Notes: generated by a model from the letters alone, not told the origin. Positions 1 through 14,900 are shown, counted from the stretch's first letter. The stretch is 64,000 bases of DNA from Trichuris trichiura (GCA_037903355.1 JBAJFE010000057.1:186001-250000), one strand, 5' to 3'. A program made the numbers and translations.

Positions 1-3000
1 TGGTTGCTCATCGAAAAATGCTTGGGCGAAATCATATTATTTGTGATATCCCACAGCGTAGAATCTTGTAAGCTTCAGTTTGGCCTCCGCGGCAATTAGT
101 GACGCCGGTTTATAGAGACCGACAAAAGCGAATTCGTTACAGCTTTGATGAGGCAGGTCTGATTTCCGTAACAAATGTTCCAAGCTGAAATGTAGAAGAA
201 CAAGGAAAACCCATTAATCGGAAATAACAAGCGAACAACAACCGTTGCTTGTTGACGATCTCAGGTTTCAGTTCCATCAGAGAAAAATTATTTCGGCCAT
301 TCCTGACAGCGAACGCAGGGAAGCATTCCCGCCAGTTTGAGCGCTAATTATTATGACTTTACATTAGCATGCTTTTATGAATCGCGGGAATCGACCTATC
401 CATTTTTGTTCATTCTCAATCGAACCATTTGAAGACACCTTATTTTATCAAAAGGACATTGGACGGCTGAAGCTAATTATAGGAAGTGAAAAGCCAAGCT
501 TTCTTCCGGCATTTCGCACAAGCGGAAATTCAGTCGTCTGCATTTTCGGACAATTACTCATGAAAGGGAGGCGCCGCAGCGTAAACGATTGCACCTAAAA
601 GTCGCTTACACGCAGCGACAAACTGTCCTATCACGACAAGCAATTGCGGAAAGCGGTCATTCACCTATCCTTAAACATTCAACGGTGACCAATCGACTGC
701 CATCGATTTAAATACGATCGACCAAGTTGTTTCCATTTAACCAAAGCGCTCTTTCAACATTGCATCCAATAATAGCTCATATTGAAGTTTACTCTAATGC
801 CGGTTGTCAGGATTGTCGTCGGTTCCGACAACTCAACGCGATAGCTGTCTGCGTGAACACCGTATGGGCCACTAAATGTGAGTATGACACAAAATTTAAT
901 AAATGCTACCTCTATCACTACAGTTAATTCTTAAGAAAACATAAACGCTCAGCTCGTCGGAGGATGTACTGAAATTAGGGAGGCTTAATTAAATTTTAAA
1001 ATTTGAAGATCATAAGTCTTTTAAAAAATTAAATTAAGGCAATGAGGTGTGGAGGGCGATGCACTTACAAAATCTGAGCTGTAAGTCTCCTGTCAAGGGA
1101 TCATCGTAAAATGTTTAAATTCATCTTCATTATTTACGAAGCCGATGTAAACGTGTCACAAAGTGCATTACCCACTAAGTAGGAATATTAATGCCATATT
1201 TGACGAGGGTGAACGTATACCACTCAGGTAATTCAGTGCAACGTGAATATTGTATACTGCTATGTAAAGGGCTACATAAAGGCTGCTCACCCTATTCTAC
1301 CTGTGAACCTTTACTCATCTGTACGAAGTGTCATTAGTATTTTCTATAGGGAATTTCAACCGCGCATTCCAGTATTCGCAAGCTCATAGTGTAGTGTTCA
1401 AGAAGTGAGGAAAATATTACATGTTGCCCTATTTGTCGATTCAAAAGTTGGTCATTAAGCGTAGCCTAACACGCCTGTTAATAGAACATTCACGCTCCGC
1501 TAAAGTGGACAGCAATTTATGACGTTTTGACAAATTGGTTCGGATGTCGGCGCTTCCGACTTTTAAACATACTAAGGAGTGGTTTCTATTTCAAAAGCTA
1601 TTCGTTATCAAGTGATATCAATTAACAACCGCTCTTTTATCACGTTTCATAAGCTGCTTGACATTTTTTCGCAATAATCATCATGTAGTAGTTAGCACTT
1701 AAATTGCAGACATTACCCAGTTGGATTAGCAGTTGTAACCAAAAATAGATACCCATTTCAGCAAAATTACAGGTAATAGCGCCTTCGCTTGCGACACTAC
1801 CGCCTCAGCTGTCCAAAGATATGCAGTTTCCAATGTCAGCGCAATTACTCATTCATCTGCAAATGGACTCTCAATCGCAAATGCCTTTCTCCTTAACCTG
1901 TCAAAGTCACATCATCGCTAAAAGAGCTAACCGCGAGATGGGAGTAGAAGTAGCGAAAAACGTGCATTTTAAGGATAAGCGAAATCTATGGAATTCTTCA
2001 CACGCATTGTGCTGACAAACACCTCCTGTCATGTCAACGGATTACAAGCTTGTTCTTGCTTTCTTAGTTACATATTCTCAACGGAATTATGCACACCAGC
2101 ATTACGTAAATATTTAAATGTGGTTATAATGAAGGTGGTAGAATTCGAGGGTAATAATTTTTTGAAGACAACGTGAATACTTGGAGAAAAAAATAAAGTT
2201 AAAATTGGTATTTTACTGAAGAGTGCGATTTTGCGTTTTAACGATAGAGGAAAAACTCATTTATGACCTTTATATGAAAAAGCGTAAAGATCAGGTCTTC
2301 TGAAACTTTCTTCTAGTTCGCCATTTTTCCGAAATGACGATTTCAATACGTTGGCAGTGAAAATAGAATAAGACGGTTTCAAAGGTCTCCGTATTTGCAA
2401 TCACAGTATACCTGCTTAAACGTACTAATGAAAAGAACAAAACAAACGAAACTGTCAAGCATGCTTCGATTGCTGCGAACGTATGGAAGGGGATTTTTCA
2501 CATTGATTTCAAATACAAAATCGCGTTTACGTATTGCGAAAAATTTTACAGCCAAATTTTGAAACTCAAGTTTTCATCCTTTCGATGGAAAGTAGACAAT
2601 TTTATACCCTTCGGCACATGTCACTAAAGATGGGACCTGGCGGTTCCGAAAGTCCTGGTTCTTCCTTAGTTTATTTCTTTTCAACAAGCTGGTGCACGGC
2701 GACTTCTATCATGAGTACATTATTTCATATTCATACACAAATATGAAAGGAATATTGAATATAAAACTTCGAATCCCGAATAAATAAAAGGCCAATAGTT
2801 ATGGCGCATAAAAAAGGAGCGAAACATCTGCGAATCATTTAATGCGCATTTTGAGAGAAGCTCAATAACGCATTTCTTATGAGTTCGAAGGCTACTAAAA
2901 ATGAGCTCTAGAATGGTGAATAGGGGCATATCTTCAAAAGGTAAGTGCTTTTCCGTTGGTACACTAGAAAGGCTTGCTAGTATTATAAATTCTGCTACAT

Positions 3001-4122
3001 TATTTATCAAGAGGATCAGTAGTACTATGAACATTTATTTCAAAGTGAATATCCTTCTTAACGGTGAATATAAGTCCTCATCATTTATTAAAAAAGCAGG
3101 AAACCGGTGTGTTTTATGTGACAAGCTATGAAGAATAGCACTGTTTCACTCAATCACTTTCGAAGTGTGAACTTTTATAAACCTAAGCGTACCGCTTTAA
3201 CCTTCTGAGTAGAAGGCATATTTAAATTGATATATCGGTTGGATTAAAAAACAGATGCTGTGACTGTCGTTCATGCACAAAGTTATGAGCCGACAATGTA
3301 GGACTTATCGACTGAGCAAGAAAGGTAACTTTGGAAACGTCTTAGTATATAGAATCTAATTGGCACAACAAAGTCATGCTCCTCATTTTTCGCTCCAAAT
3401 GTAGCTATGTTTGCTTTAAGGATTGGACCGAAGCTGTTTATGTTATTGTGGTAAGCTTGCAACTTACATGCTTTCTTTTGTGCATCGTTTTTAAAAAAGG
3501 GAGTTTAAAATTTCAAAATAAACTTGAAAAAGGAATTACACGTTGGCGGTGAAAATGTTTTGGAAATTCTAAAAGTATTTATGGCAGACGGATTGTTTCG
3601 TGATTCCACGCCATCATCCGACACAGTTAGAGGTTAGCAAATGAATGCGACAAATTATTAGATGATTTATCAGCGTAACTGATGTTCCGGGTAATTACAC
3701 GCAAACAAGCCATTCTACTTGAGCCGTGATCTATTGATCAAATCGCTAAAGTTTGCGCCGTGAGCAATCGCCATTCCATGAAGACCACAATAGCCATTCG
3801 ATTGCCTTAACAGAAACGCGCTGTGCTCTTATTATCGCTGCGGCTCGTAATTGGCCAAATTATGCAAAGTACAGTAGAGACGGACCTTTTCAGATCATGA
3901 TGCCGTTTCTTCAATGCCGTCGGCGAAGGGTCAACACCCTCTGAAGGCAACAAACCTCTTGAACGTCAGTCGTTTGCCATCGTTATCTCAAAAGCGCCAT
4001 CTGGTTTTGGTTGAACGCAAATCTTGGATACAATCCAATTCAGATTGAGACCATTTGCTCAAACGCCAGCAGAACCGGCGTTATAGGCTGGCGTGCCACA
4101 CGGATAGGTTTCAACATTCCGC
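1..4122. other. Gene-free stretch at left edge
   Basis: No open frame here looks like protein and none matches a family I recognise. Frames are short and overlap on both strands as expected from AT-rich non-coding DNA. It could be intergenic sequence or part of the 5' region of the Ig-domain gene that starts to its right. I see no RNA gene or clear transposon. Confidence 0.5.
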
Positions 4123-4174
4123 ATGCCCCAACATCTGATCAGAACTATGCTCGCTATGCATCTCCTGTCCCAAG
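4123..4174 (+). CDS. Candidate first exon (signal peptide) of the Ig-domain gene
   Basis: An ATG opens 17 codons with a hydrophobic run (LIRTMLAMHLL), followed by a strong donor GTGAGT at 4175. An in-frame TAG lies upstream at 4105. One base is left over, which is exactly the phase needed by the first firm exon of the Ig gene at 8657. The junction would read ...SQACAK, a plausible signal-peptidase site after ACA. The intron would be 4.5 kb, much longer than most introns here. This is inference from phase and hydrophobicity; no homology supports so short an exon, and another start further upstream is possible. Confidence 0.3.
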
Positions 4175-7100
4175 GTGAGTAATAGCTTTGTAAGATTTCT
4201 CAGCGTGTGATGTTCTCATTTGTTGAAAAACTGAGGGCTTTTTCCAGACTTTCGGTTCGTTACTTCCATTAATGCCCCAATTAAAATTAAGCGATTTTAC
4301 AAAAGCGGGTATAATTTATTAAGTCCCGTACACTAAGCGATAAGATTTCTTCGCTAACAAAACTTGTTATGTCTTAAAAGATTGAAAGGATAAGAGAAAG
4401 TTTTATTGAAAAAAGCGGTGAAACTATCCGTGTCAATGAAATAAACATAATTGCACGATCTATCTAGATTGTATTTCGCTCGTTGTATGTATTAATGAAA
4501 TATTAATAACAGAAAGTTTTTGTGAGAAAATGTTTTAGAATCGTTTGAAAGTTATTCGTTGATAACTCATCGTTACATAAACTACGTACTTTGCTTCTGA
4601 GTATGAGCGTTACCATTAGTGAATCAAATTCAGTAATAAATCAAGCGTCATACTTCTGGTGAGAGCAACATTGAAGGTGGAAGATGAATATATGACCCCT
4701 ATTAAAATATATGGGCTTGTTTTAAGCCTAGTTAAATTGACTGTCAACTCTGGTGTCTACAACGAGGAAGCAGAGTGACCTGCAAGCATGCTTACTCAAT
4801 TTTGTTAGGAAGGTAATAATGAAAACGCAAAAGGTTTACTCCTTGATAGAGAACATCACGTTGTTGAAGCTGATCCGTTTGAACTAAAATAAGACATTAA
4901 ATAATCATAACTCTTGAGCTCTAGCTTAAATGTAGATTACTTCTCAATACATTTCAAGAGCAGTGCTGTCGTCCTGTTTATATAGTTAATAATAAGTAGG
5001 TACAGTTTCGTCCTGTTTAACATTCGTACTGATTGTATGCAACGCGTGGTTTTTATTGTGCAAATATCTATTTGACCTTTTGCCCCTCCTTTATTCGAAG
5101 CTGTTAAGAACGACAGACCCTATTTTTTCCAACGATACCCTATGGTAAAAATGGGGAAAAAAGCTTGAAATATCAAACTAATAAACCGTGAAGCAACAAC
5201 TAATGCATATAACAGTGGTTTACGTCATAATACAAAGACTGAACTGACAAGCATTAAGTACCATTATGCTGACTGCTGCATCATTCATTTACAGAAATTG
5301 TTAGCAAAAGTACCCTTCCCTTTCACCAGCAACTTTAGCTCTGATGCTTTTTTGGAATAAACATGAAAACTTTACCTTGCCTTTACAGGTATCCACGTTT
5401 ACTCAGATTGTCAACTCGCTAAGTCAAGTGGAGTCACTAATTCCCAGGGAAAATAAGCAAACTTTGATGGAGAACGCGTGTGCCTTGTGAAGGTCAATAC
5501 CGGCAACGATAAATGAGGAGAGTCCGTTTTTTTCAAAATTTTCTGTTCTTCCGTTTGTGAGTAATATAAATTATTTTTTGTCATTCTCTAAGTCTGGACA
5601 TTGACCCCAATTAACGGAAAATACTGAGCTATCAAGTTAAAAATCATCTGTAGGATAGTGTTTACCTTTAAGGCAAGTAAAAGTGAATTTATCCGCTGAG
5701 CCTTAGGGATTTTCTTGGCCCTACCTTTAGCGAAAAATGATAAGGCCGCAAAGATACGAAGTTCGGAAAAAATAACAGTTTAAAGGTAGGTGTATGCAAA
5801 TTTACTTACAAAAAGTCCATTCTTCTTGCAAGCAGTGCAATAGCGTCAAGGAAACAAAAATAGTATGGAATAGAAGGTAATAGAGTTCTACAAATTTGAA
5901 ATAAGATAAAGTGGACAAAGCTCATTAAGTAAATAACAATTAAATGCAAAAATAAGAATGGGGATATTTCAAACGTGGGAAACTTTTAAACGTCGATTAA
6001 AAATTTAGCATCCTATGAAGGCAATACAGCTTTTTATCTACGCCTAGTGAAGTGTTAATAAAAAATGAACTCATCAAACAAATATCCAAGTTTACATCAT
6101 TGAACGGATATTTCCATACTGATAGTCAGCCGCAGCTTTTTCCCGTTGTCGTAAAAGTCTGTAACTAAACTGCAAAATGTCCCACTAACGAATGGATGAG
6201 CAAACTGTTATCTCTTCCAGTCAAAACATGGATTTTAATTGACTTAAACTGCCATACATTTTCGTTATGCAAATGACAGCTGCTTTATTCAACGTTCCTA
6301 CGCCTGAAAAAAATGCATTGCTCAACAACGACTATTCGATAAGGATGATAACTTATAAGGCTAAGCTGCAGTTGGCCGCGGGTTTTAAGATTATACTTTC
6401 AAGTTATTGCCTTGAAATTGTCTTATTTTACTGTAAAGCCATAAATGAAAAGCAGCAACTTTCTTGGAGCATGCTCAATTTTCAAATCCAGTCCAAAAGT
6501 CGCGAAGACGTCAACCCCGCAGTTAAAAAGATAAGATTAAAATTTTTTAAACAAAAAGCTGTTTAAACTGAATTATCTGTCTGCTTTGCTTCAAACGCTG
6601 CTGAGACAAGAAAAATTCCTCAATTCGTAAATCTAAAAAGCATGTAGAGCGTTTCATTTGTTTTTACAATGCCAATATGCACCTTAATGGAATAGTAATG
6701 AATGTCAGGGATAGGAAACGACTAAAATTACAATACATTACAGTATCAGTTATTAGATATACATCTTCGGCAGAAAAAAACACTAATTGACTTCAAATTT
6801 TTTCTGCATTGACCCCAAGCGAAGAGAGCTATTTTAAAATTAATAAATCCCTCTTTACACGACACAGCACAACATAAACGTAAAAAAATTAGCAGAGTTT
6901 GGACGAAAGCATATTAACACTTTGACGTGATTTTCAGCTTGAAAGATCAAAAGAAAAAAATTCACAGCAATGAAGTTTTGTTTCTAAAGCATCCACACTC
7001 CGAAGAGTTTTTTTTGCTAAAAATTCCCAGCTTTATTATGCTAAATTGTTGTCTATTTTTATTAATGTTTGCGCAAATAATAACGCAGCAACTGTGGCTT

Positions 7101-8656
7101 GAAATTTTGGTTTTTTATTTCAAAACAGATCGACCGTTATTGCAATCAAGTAGAAACATGACAAAAACATTTGATGAACTATAGGATAGTTGTAACAGAT
7201 CAACACGTTCCCATGTTCAAGATAACCCTAGCTAAGATGTCTCCGTTTATAAACGGATATACAGTAGCTAACATATGCCGAATACGTAAAGAAGCAAAAT
7301 ATTTCTATTTGGGATTTACACTCGCAAAAAACAGCTGCGTAACAATTGAATCCGCTAATTATTTTAGGAGTAAGTAGAAGTTTCTCTAACAGCTTGCCAT
7401 AAAAGCACGAATGGGAGTATAAGGAAAACCATATCCTTAACTTAGACCAGATGCTATCCATTATACCTTGCTGAGTAGCCACAACGCATTAATTGTCATT
7501 TCCATTGTGAACATATTCGCTTTTCCAAAAACTAAAGCTTTCATCATAGTACAGACGCTACGCAGTGTACTGCTAAGGCCAAAAACGTGGATTTACAATT
7601 AGTGTCGGACTAACAAAGCGGATACGTGCGTAAATTAAAAATCTGAATTAGTGCTGCAACGCGGCAAGTTTTCCTTGCATCGAAAATTGTCAACACTAAT
7701 GAAGGTTATGAGCGTTCACAAACTTTTGAGAGGACAAATATTTTACTATTTTACGCTTCCCATTTGGCAGCATCCGTTAACATAAAATACGAAGTGAGTA
7801 CAGTCCACCTGCTATCAATGAGTTGTACGAATTCTGATAAACGACGCCGTACTAAAAAAATTGGGAGAAAAATGATGACTAACTTCATACAACAGATGAA
7901 GAGGCCTCCTAATAAGGAAGGTTCGAACCTAAATGCCCACACCAGAGACCAAAGATTTCTCACTAGCGATCGCCTATGATATTACAATTAGCTGTGAAGA
8001 AACTGAGCTTCGAAAAACAGCAGCGCTGCCTACAACATCAGAGCTTGTATTTTCAAATAAATACTGCAATTTTTACCTGAGCTATTTATCCTTTCTTCAA
8101 GGACAATTGTTACTGCGGTGCTCATATTAGTATACGCAATGACAAACAAGTAAAAAAAGGTTTTTAATTGAAGTTCGAAGGCTATTAGCGCTGCGCAAAA
8201 AGTCTTCACAGATTCTAATTGTGAAGATATTCTGCAGCATTACGTTTTTACGTTTTGTTCATTTGCCTCTCAAAGCAGAAAGGAACAAGAAATTCCTTCT
8301 TGCATATCCGTCCAAAATTGAACATGCCGCCGCAGCGAATCAAGAGCTTAGCGTGATGAATTTTGCACGTTCCATCGATACATTAGCTTTGATTATGTGA
8401 ACTTGACACTGCTAGGATCAATTGATTCGTAGAAAATCTGAATTAGTATTCATGCATTTCAATCAATAACGCCGTTAGCTGAGCGCGTCATGACTCGTAC
8501 ACCCAACTAGTATCCATTCAAATCAAGGATATGGGAGAGTTGGGGGTTAGTACGATTCTCTCTTTGCCTGGAATTCTCTGCCAACTATTTAACAGTACGT
8601 TAATGACCTCTGAACGGCAAGAAATTTCAAAAAACGACCTTACCTACGTATTGCAG
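4175..8656 (+). other. Putative long first intron or intergenic DNA
   Basis: About 4.5 kb without recognisable coding sequence, RNA gene or mobile element. If the candidate signal-peptide exon is right this is the first intron of the Ig-domain gene; otherwise it is upstream intergenic DNA. Confidence 0.4.
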
Positions 8657-11600
8657 CTTGCGCAAAGTATCAAACACCTCATTTTGGTAAGCCAATGAAA
8701 GATGTGACCGCTCAACCTGGAGACAATGTATCATTCACTTGTCATGTGAAAAATCTCGGCCGATATCTAGTATGCTGTCGAGTCTAGCTTGATCGTTACG
8801 TCGTTTTTTACGCTGCTACTTTAAAGGTCGCGTTCGTTCGTACAGAGCCAACCATGTTGATCAGCTGGCAGCATAAAATGTTTGCAAGCAAACGCAACAA
8901 GTACAGCCTTGAAAATAACGGTGAAGCCTGGATTTTGTGGATAAACAATGTCGACGGATCAGACGAAGGAATTTACATGTGCCAGATCAACACTAACCCG
9001 ATGGTAGCTCAAATAGCATCTCTCACTGTACAAAGTAAGTTGCCTTAACCAGAAAACGTATTCTTCGTAAACTATGTTCCCAGTCTTCTCTGAAAGCAAC
9101 ATTTCAAAGGCTTTTCTCCTAACCCATTTAAGTGATATTTACGACTTGTTATTACACTGTTATTTGAGTCGCATACATAAGGCTTAAATATCAGTACAGT
9201 TATTTCACAGTTGGTCTTAGGTTCAGGAAAAATTAGTTATTAGAAAAAATTAATTCCCTTAAGAGCATATTCAATGTCTAATTATTTAAAATACGTTAGT
9301 GCTTTACACCAATATTTCTATGCAGCGAGACAGCTAGCTGCCTTTAGTAACTTTTAACAGTTTTCAACACAACGCGAAGTCGTAATAGTTCTTTAAGTAC
9401 AAATGTTAATTGCAGTGATTAATGAGGCAACCAAAATGAGTAATTATTTGAGCAATTCTAAAAAACAACTCTCAGTATCATAAAGAACCCCCTTTCACGT
9501 GCTCATAACAGGACGTTACGAAGGCCCCTAATGATTATGCACGAAAGAGTATTCAAATTGTATACAAATGAAACCGCCTGACGGGAACAGCTATAAGTGA
9601 AACACACCTGAACAGAAGGGTAAACAGTAGAATTACAAAGGGCAAAACCTAACTAATCAATACACATTCATAAACTTCACTTACCTATTTCATATGAGGT
9701 ACTAAGGCGTGAATACTACCAGCCCAACTTATTCCACTCTGTGAATTCATTTCAACATATGTGTGTTCGGTACTTCACCTGCTTCGACTAGTTTCATATT
9801 CAGCGTCTTTTATTAAGGTTTAAGAAAGCATATTCATAGCAATGCCAACAAGTTCAAAATCTGAGGTCAGGACAAGTGTTTAATATTGGCTAGTATCGAT
9901 TCAAAGCGGCTTTAATGCGTCATATATCAAGCAAAGTCTGAAAATACGCTTGAAAAGGCGAAACATACGTGGCAACTTTCATTTTAGATTCCTGACAAAA
10001 GGGACTTCTCTTAAATTTTAGGGATCAAAAAAAATTTAGGTTTCCGGATTCATCAACTAAATCTCACGTTTAAACCTTAGGTCCACTGAAGGAACCAGCT
10101 AAAACCTAAAACAATCCGTATCTCAGTTCACCGTATTAACATTACAGCATCGGTTGCGTAACATTTTTTGAGCCCTGCTTAAATTATCAAAATGATGGAG
10201 CATGCTCATAGCTTGCTTCCGTGAAATATTTCTATTCGCAGCGCCTTCAATTCTTCTGAACCCATAGTGTGGAAAAACATCTGAGCACACCTTTCTTAGA
10301 TAATCGTTCCATTTGCAGCTTTATTTCACGAGTGAGAGCCACCTACTCTTAAGATCTAGAGCTGAAATGAATTTTCCCTATCTGAGTCTTAAGCAAATCT
10401 GAAATTGAAAGTGGCAGAAACGCGTAATCTAAGCGTGATCAAACCAATGCCCTCTACTGCGCTTTAAGAATGCAGAACATGAATACGTAAGCCTCTAATC
10501 ATTTTCTCACTCCCGGGTGATCGACATGCAAAGCTACATTAGGATGATTAATGAGACGTTGACTTATAAGCACAGGTATTATCTTGTTAACCAGCTTGCT
10601 TGAGGACATTTGGCAGGCTGTAAGTCAGCTAAGTCGCCGAAGTCATATTAACCGGAAAAAAATTAATACTTTTAGATTTAAGTTCACTGCTCGATACGGA
10701 TAGCGCCAGTACTATTCCCACCACGTGCTACTGCTGCAGTTTGTTTATTAAGAATGCATACACAGAGCAGGACTTAACTTCAGCTAACGGATAGAAAAAA
10801 CTTTAATTGAAATAGTGATCACCGTATCACACTGAGATGTCCTAGATTTAACGAGTTCGCGGAATCGTGGTGCGTAGGAAATGCGGCTTCTTTGTTTCAA
10901 TTTGTTGCCGCTATGAGTATTGGTAATTTTCTTTTCCTATTCCACTCCCGAAAGTCTCACCAAGTGAGATACAATAGAGCACCGCTAATAGCTGCTGTAA
11001 TGAATATCCGCGTTTTCAAGTCTCGTCTCTACCGGGGAGTAACAACATTCGCAAAGAGTTGCCACCAAATAGCTACCAAATCGATCGTAAAGATGAATGA
11101 GGTGCATTTGCATTCAATGCGATCGTTAATTCAGCTTTACCAAGCAGACCGTTCTTTTGCACTCGACGAACCATGGAAAGCGCAGCTGTAAACAATCAAC
11201 CAGCTCATGGCAACTTAAAGCGATATTTTGGGTCTATAATGTTATCTGGCAACTTGAGTAATGAAGGAAGGCAGATTGATCACCGCATGGCGCGTGCAGC
11301 TACAATCAGATTCGCTCAATTTCCAACAACCCGATTTCTTTGACCCTAAACGTGGAAATCGGCTAATCGCGGTATAAATGTTAATTTTATCCAACATGTG
11401 GAATCCAAACCATTGAGCGCTTTCTGAATCATTTACTAATAAGGCGACATTGGAATGGCATCACTCTTCCTTGTCAAGGCTTTTTGATAATTGTTCAACC
11501 GTTGCTAGAAGAACCATGCTCTTGTATCAATTTTACCAGATAAGAAACATAAGAACCCTCCCTAACTTATAAGACAAAGGAGTTACAGCCTTTGCGTAGC

Positions 11601-13418
11601 GACAGATGAGAATGAGTGCCTGAACAATTATTAATAAAGAATGTTTTGGAAAAATGTAATTGCCAAATGCTGATAAAAAGAGGCAAAGGAAATTTTAATC
11701 GCAGCAATAGCCGCTGCATTTCTGTGATTGCTTCCACAGCAGGCAAGTATCCTAAAACTGAGGTCAAAGCAATGCTGTCCATTTACGTCAGCAAGATTGC
11801 GATTAACTCCTTAAAAGCCAACAAGCTACTGCAGTCTGGTATTGATGGTTTTACGAAGAGCAGGCGATGAAAAGCCGAATCAATCTTCGCGATTTTTTAA
11901 TTCATTCCTCATGCATTTTTGGTCTTCTGTAGCTTATAAATACCTTGTGAACTGAACTGAGTGAACGATGGTCACAGGTCTACGTGCAACTCAACAGATA
12001 TCATACCCTACATATTACCAGCATAACACGAATTCCCGCTGTTAACTCAACCGCTATAAAAGAATTAATATTCATAACACAATACATTATATTTCAGAAC
12101 CGCCAAAAATAAACAAGAAAAGTACAACTCACGACATCATAGTGAAGGAAGGCTCGAATGCAACTTTGACTTGCGTTGCTGATGGCTCACCTAAACCGAT
12201 AGTATCCTGGCGACGTAAAGACAATGGCATTATTGTCACGAATGAGCCAGAAGGATACGGAGGTAAACGTTTTTTCCCATTACAAAACTGCCTATTAAAA
12301 ACATACAAGAATTTCAGAAAGCGTAGTTTATAAGAATAACTTGGTCCTCTACAAGTTGAGCAGGCAGCATATGGGAGAATACATTTGCTTGGCAACTAAC
12401 GGAATCCAGCCAGAGGAGTCATGGAGCGTCAAGATTCAAGTACATTGTAAGACAAAAGTATTTACGCGAATACTGTCAAAGCAGTAACCCATTTCAGTTG
12501 GACCGAAACTGTTACCAAGTTCAAATCCTATTTATGCTTCGGTTGGTTCGAAAGTCGAACTGATCTGCACGGGTGAAGCATGGCCTAGACCGACTTTCTC
12601 TTGGTCGATAAATGAAAAAATAATTCTTCCAGAAACTAGCAAGTTTGAAATGGTATAGTATTGCCCCACCCAAAAAGCACTTTTACCAACAGAATGTTAA
12701 ACTCACTGAAATATAATACAAGTGACTGTTAGTTTGCTTAGCTAAAACTTTGGAAACAGACATGTCCCGAAGAACTGAATGATAAGTACAACGGAAGGCG
12801 CTCTCTTCTAAGCATTTGGAGCTGTTCGCTAATAGCAGCACCTGCACCATTCAAGCTAGAACTGAGAGTGCGCAACCCCGTTAGGAAAGGATTCTTCTTT
12901 TTTAAAAGAACTATATGGACATATCATAAACAGCGATGTGAAAATATTCTTACGATCTTCCTAAACGACGAGTATTTGCAGACGACGAGAAGCAGTTCAA
13001 AGAATCCATATCATAGTCAAGGCGTATTGATAATAAACAAGCTTTCATCAGAGGACTTTGGAACCTATCGTTGCAAAGCGGAGAACGAGTATGGCACTGA
13101 AACTATTGAAATTGAACTAAGAGGTAAACCCTTTGCCCAGCCTATATGTCACTTTGAATTGTATATACAATGGCGCTATTTGCAGAGAAACAGTTTCAAC
13201 CGTTTGTCGAATATCCCAAAATGGAAGAAACAAGCAAAACTAAAACTGCAATGCCTTCTACCGCTCAACCGGAAATCAAATTGGTTCCAACATCCGGCAA
13301 GCAGTTGGGACCTAAAATTTCCGCACCTTCGGCGGCTACACGAAATAGGTCGACCTGCCAGCTTCTTATGTGGGCTTTCGCGCTGCTTACTGTGAACAAG
13401 GGCTGTATACTACTATAG
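8657..13418 (+). CDS. rig-5: Three-Ig neuronal cell-adhesion protein (RIG-5/DIP/lachesin family)
   Basis: Seven exons keep one frame: 8657-8769, 8827-9034, 12098-12262, 12318-12446, 12498-12652, 12973 or 12982-13123 and 13186-13418, giving about 383 residues plus the missing N-terminus. All introns are GT-AG; four are 51-62 bp, one 320 or 329 bp and one 3.06 kb. Ig1 runs from VSFTC to IYMCQINTNPM and has the VAFVRTE segment typical of nematode RIG-5. Ig2 runs from ATLTC to GEYIC with the core W in VSW. Ig3 runs from VELIC to GTYRCKAENEYG. The last exon is Ser/Thr-rich and ends in a hydrophobic segment (CQLLMWAFALL) at the stop, suggesting a GPI anchor. Known members bind Dpr/ZIG-8-type partners on neurons. 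The exact acceptor of the sixth exon is ambiguous by three codons. Family is confident; orthology to rig-5 is likely but not proven. An ATTAAA lies at 13579. Confidence 0.85.
9035..12097 (+). other. 3.06-kb intron of the Ig-domain gene
   Basis: Donor GTAAGT at 9035 and acceptor ATTTCAG ending at 12097 join Ig1 to Ig2 in phase. Open frames inside (for example 10892-11191) show no family resemblance and are not compatible with being needed exons. Nothing else recognised. Confidence 0.7.
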
Positions 13419-14898
13419 CAAACCCGAGAATCTTGAAATTCAGCAAGAACCAAATCGTCGAAATTGGCTTGCACTGCCTTGTAATTCTCGTTGAGGTTAA
13501 CCATACTTTCTAATTTAAATCAACGCGCGCTTCGTTATCTATTCGCAGAGCAGCAGTTTGCGCTTCTGAAATTTGGATATTAAAGCAGCAGTTTTGATGC
13601 GTTGACTTGGTTTTCTTAAAGCTATTTCAACGGCATCTCCTCAAGGAGAGTTCTCGGTGACGAGAACAGAGTTTCCATACAAAGTTCTTTAGAAATTCGG
13701 GGCCGAAAGCGTTGATGGGTAAGCAGTTGAAACCAACAATCAAAGAGCAGCTGCCAGACATTTCAGGTGGTTCGTTATTGAAAAATAGAATGAGATGTTT
13801 GTCATGCATGAAAAAATCATAGCAATGATGGATAGGAGCGGGAGGAAGAGACGGATAGCTAACATATTAATACAAGCACACAAGCAGATATACATAAATT
13901 AAGAAGAGAGGAAAAAAGATAAAGTGTGCGTACATGAAAATAAGAAGAAATTATCTTGCAGTGTCTTGTCTACAATTTTGACCTAACATTCCTTAAGTGC
14001 ACCTTAATACTATGTATAGTTTTGAAAGTTTCCTTACTTCATAACCACACTCGCCCGTATATGTCGAACTCAAAAAAGGTTATCCTTAACGGTACCAATG
14101 CGTACGTTTAATCCCATAATCCCTTCCACTTTGCAGCTGCGGCGCTAATCTTTCCCACCGTTCCATTGTTCTCTTAATCGCAATTGAATATGTAATCGCG
14201 TTGCGGCTTTCCCTTTGATGTTGTCGAACTTCCGGCGGACCTCTGCGTAAAGACCTAAAATGTTTCCTGCAGTAAAGGAGACTATGCTCCTTCAACAGTT
14301 TCTCATTTGCTCAGACTTCTATGCGAGCTACGATGGCTTTCGCCGTATTCTAAATACAAATGGCTTTATGCTCATAGCAACTTAACAGGTAGGTCGATTG
14401 GAAAATTACTGAAACCCGCTGGACCCAGAGCAGATTCTTGAACGGATACTTGATGATTACTAGGAACTGTCAAAATATTCCGAAAGTATACCTTTATTAG
14501 CAGTGCCCAAATTCACATTTTCTGCGCCAAATCTTATACTATACTGTGCATCAGGGTTGGTCTTGTCATTATTCCCGCGCCTCGCTAAGTCCATTCGTAG
14601 AGAGCGCATTCAATGCTTTGCTCCTGTGTGAATGTTCATTCGCAAAGTTTTATGTTGGTACGCGTTTTAATTTTCTTGAAAAATGGTTTCTCTTATTGAA
14701 TCGTTTGAATATCTAAGCAAGTGAACTGCTATACAGATTCGCGACATTCAAAGCTTCAGATACTCGTAGGTACCCTTCTTCAGCGGAGTGGAAACAACCG
14801 GTAGGAATTTACCGTCCTGTTCAGCCTTCTAAAATGTACTTCTATGATTGGCGTCTTTTTGTCCCTTTACCTGCGTTATTCCTGGAAAATCCCCACAC

Positions 14899-14900
<2 letters not shown>

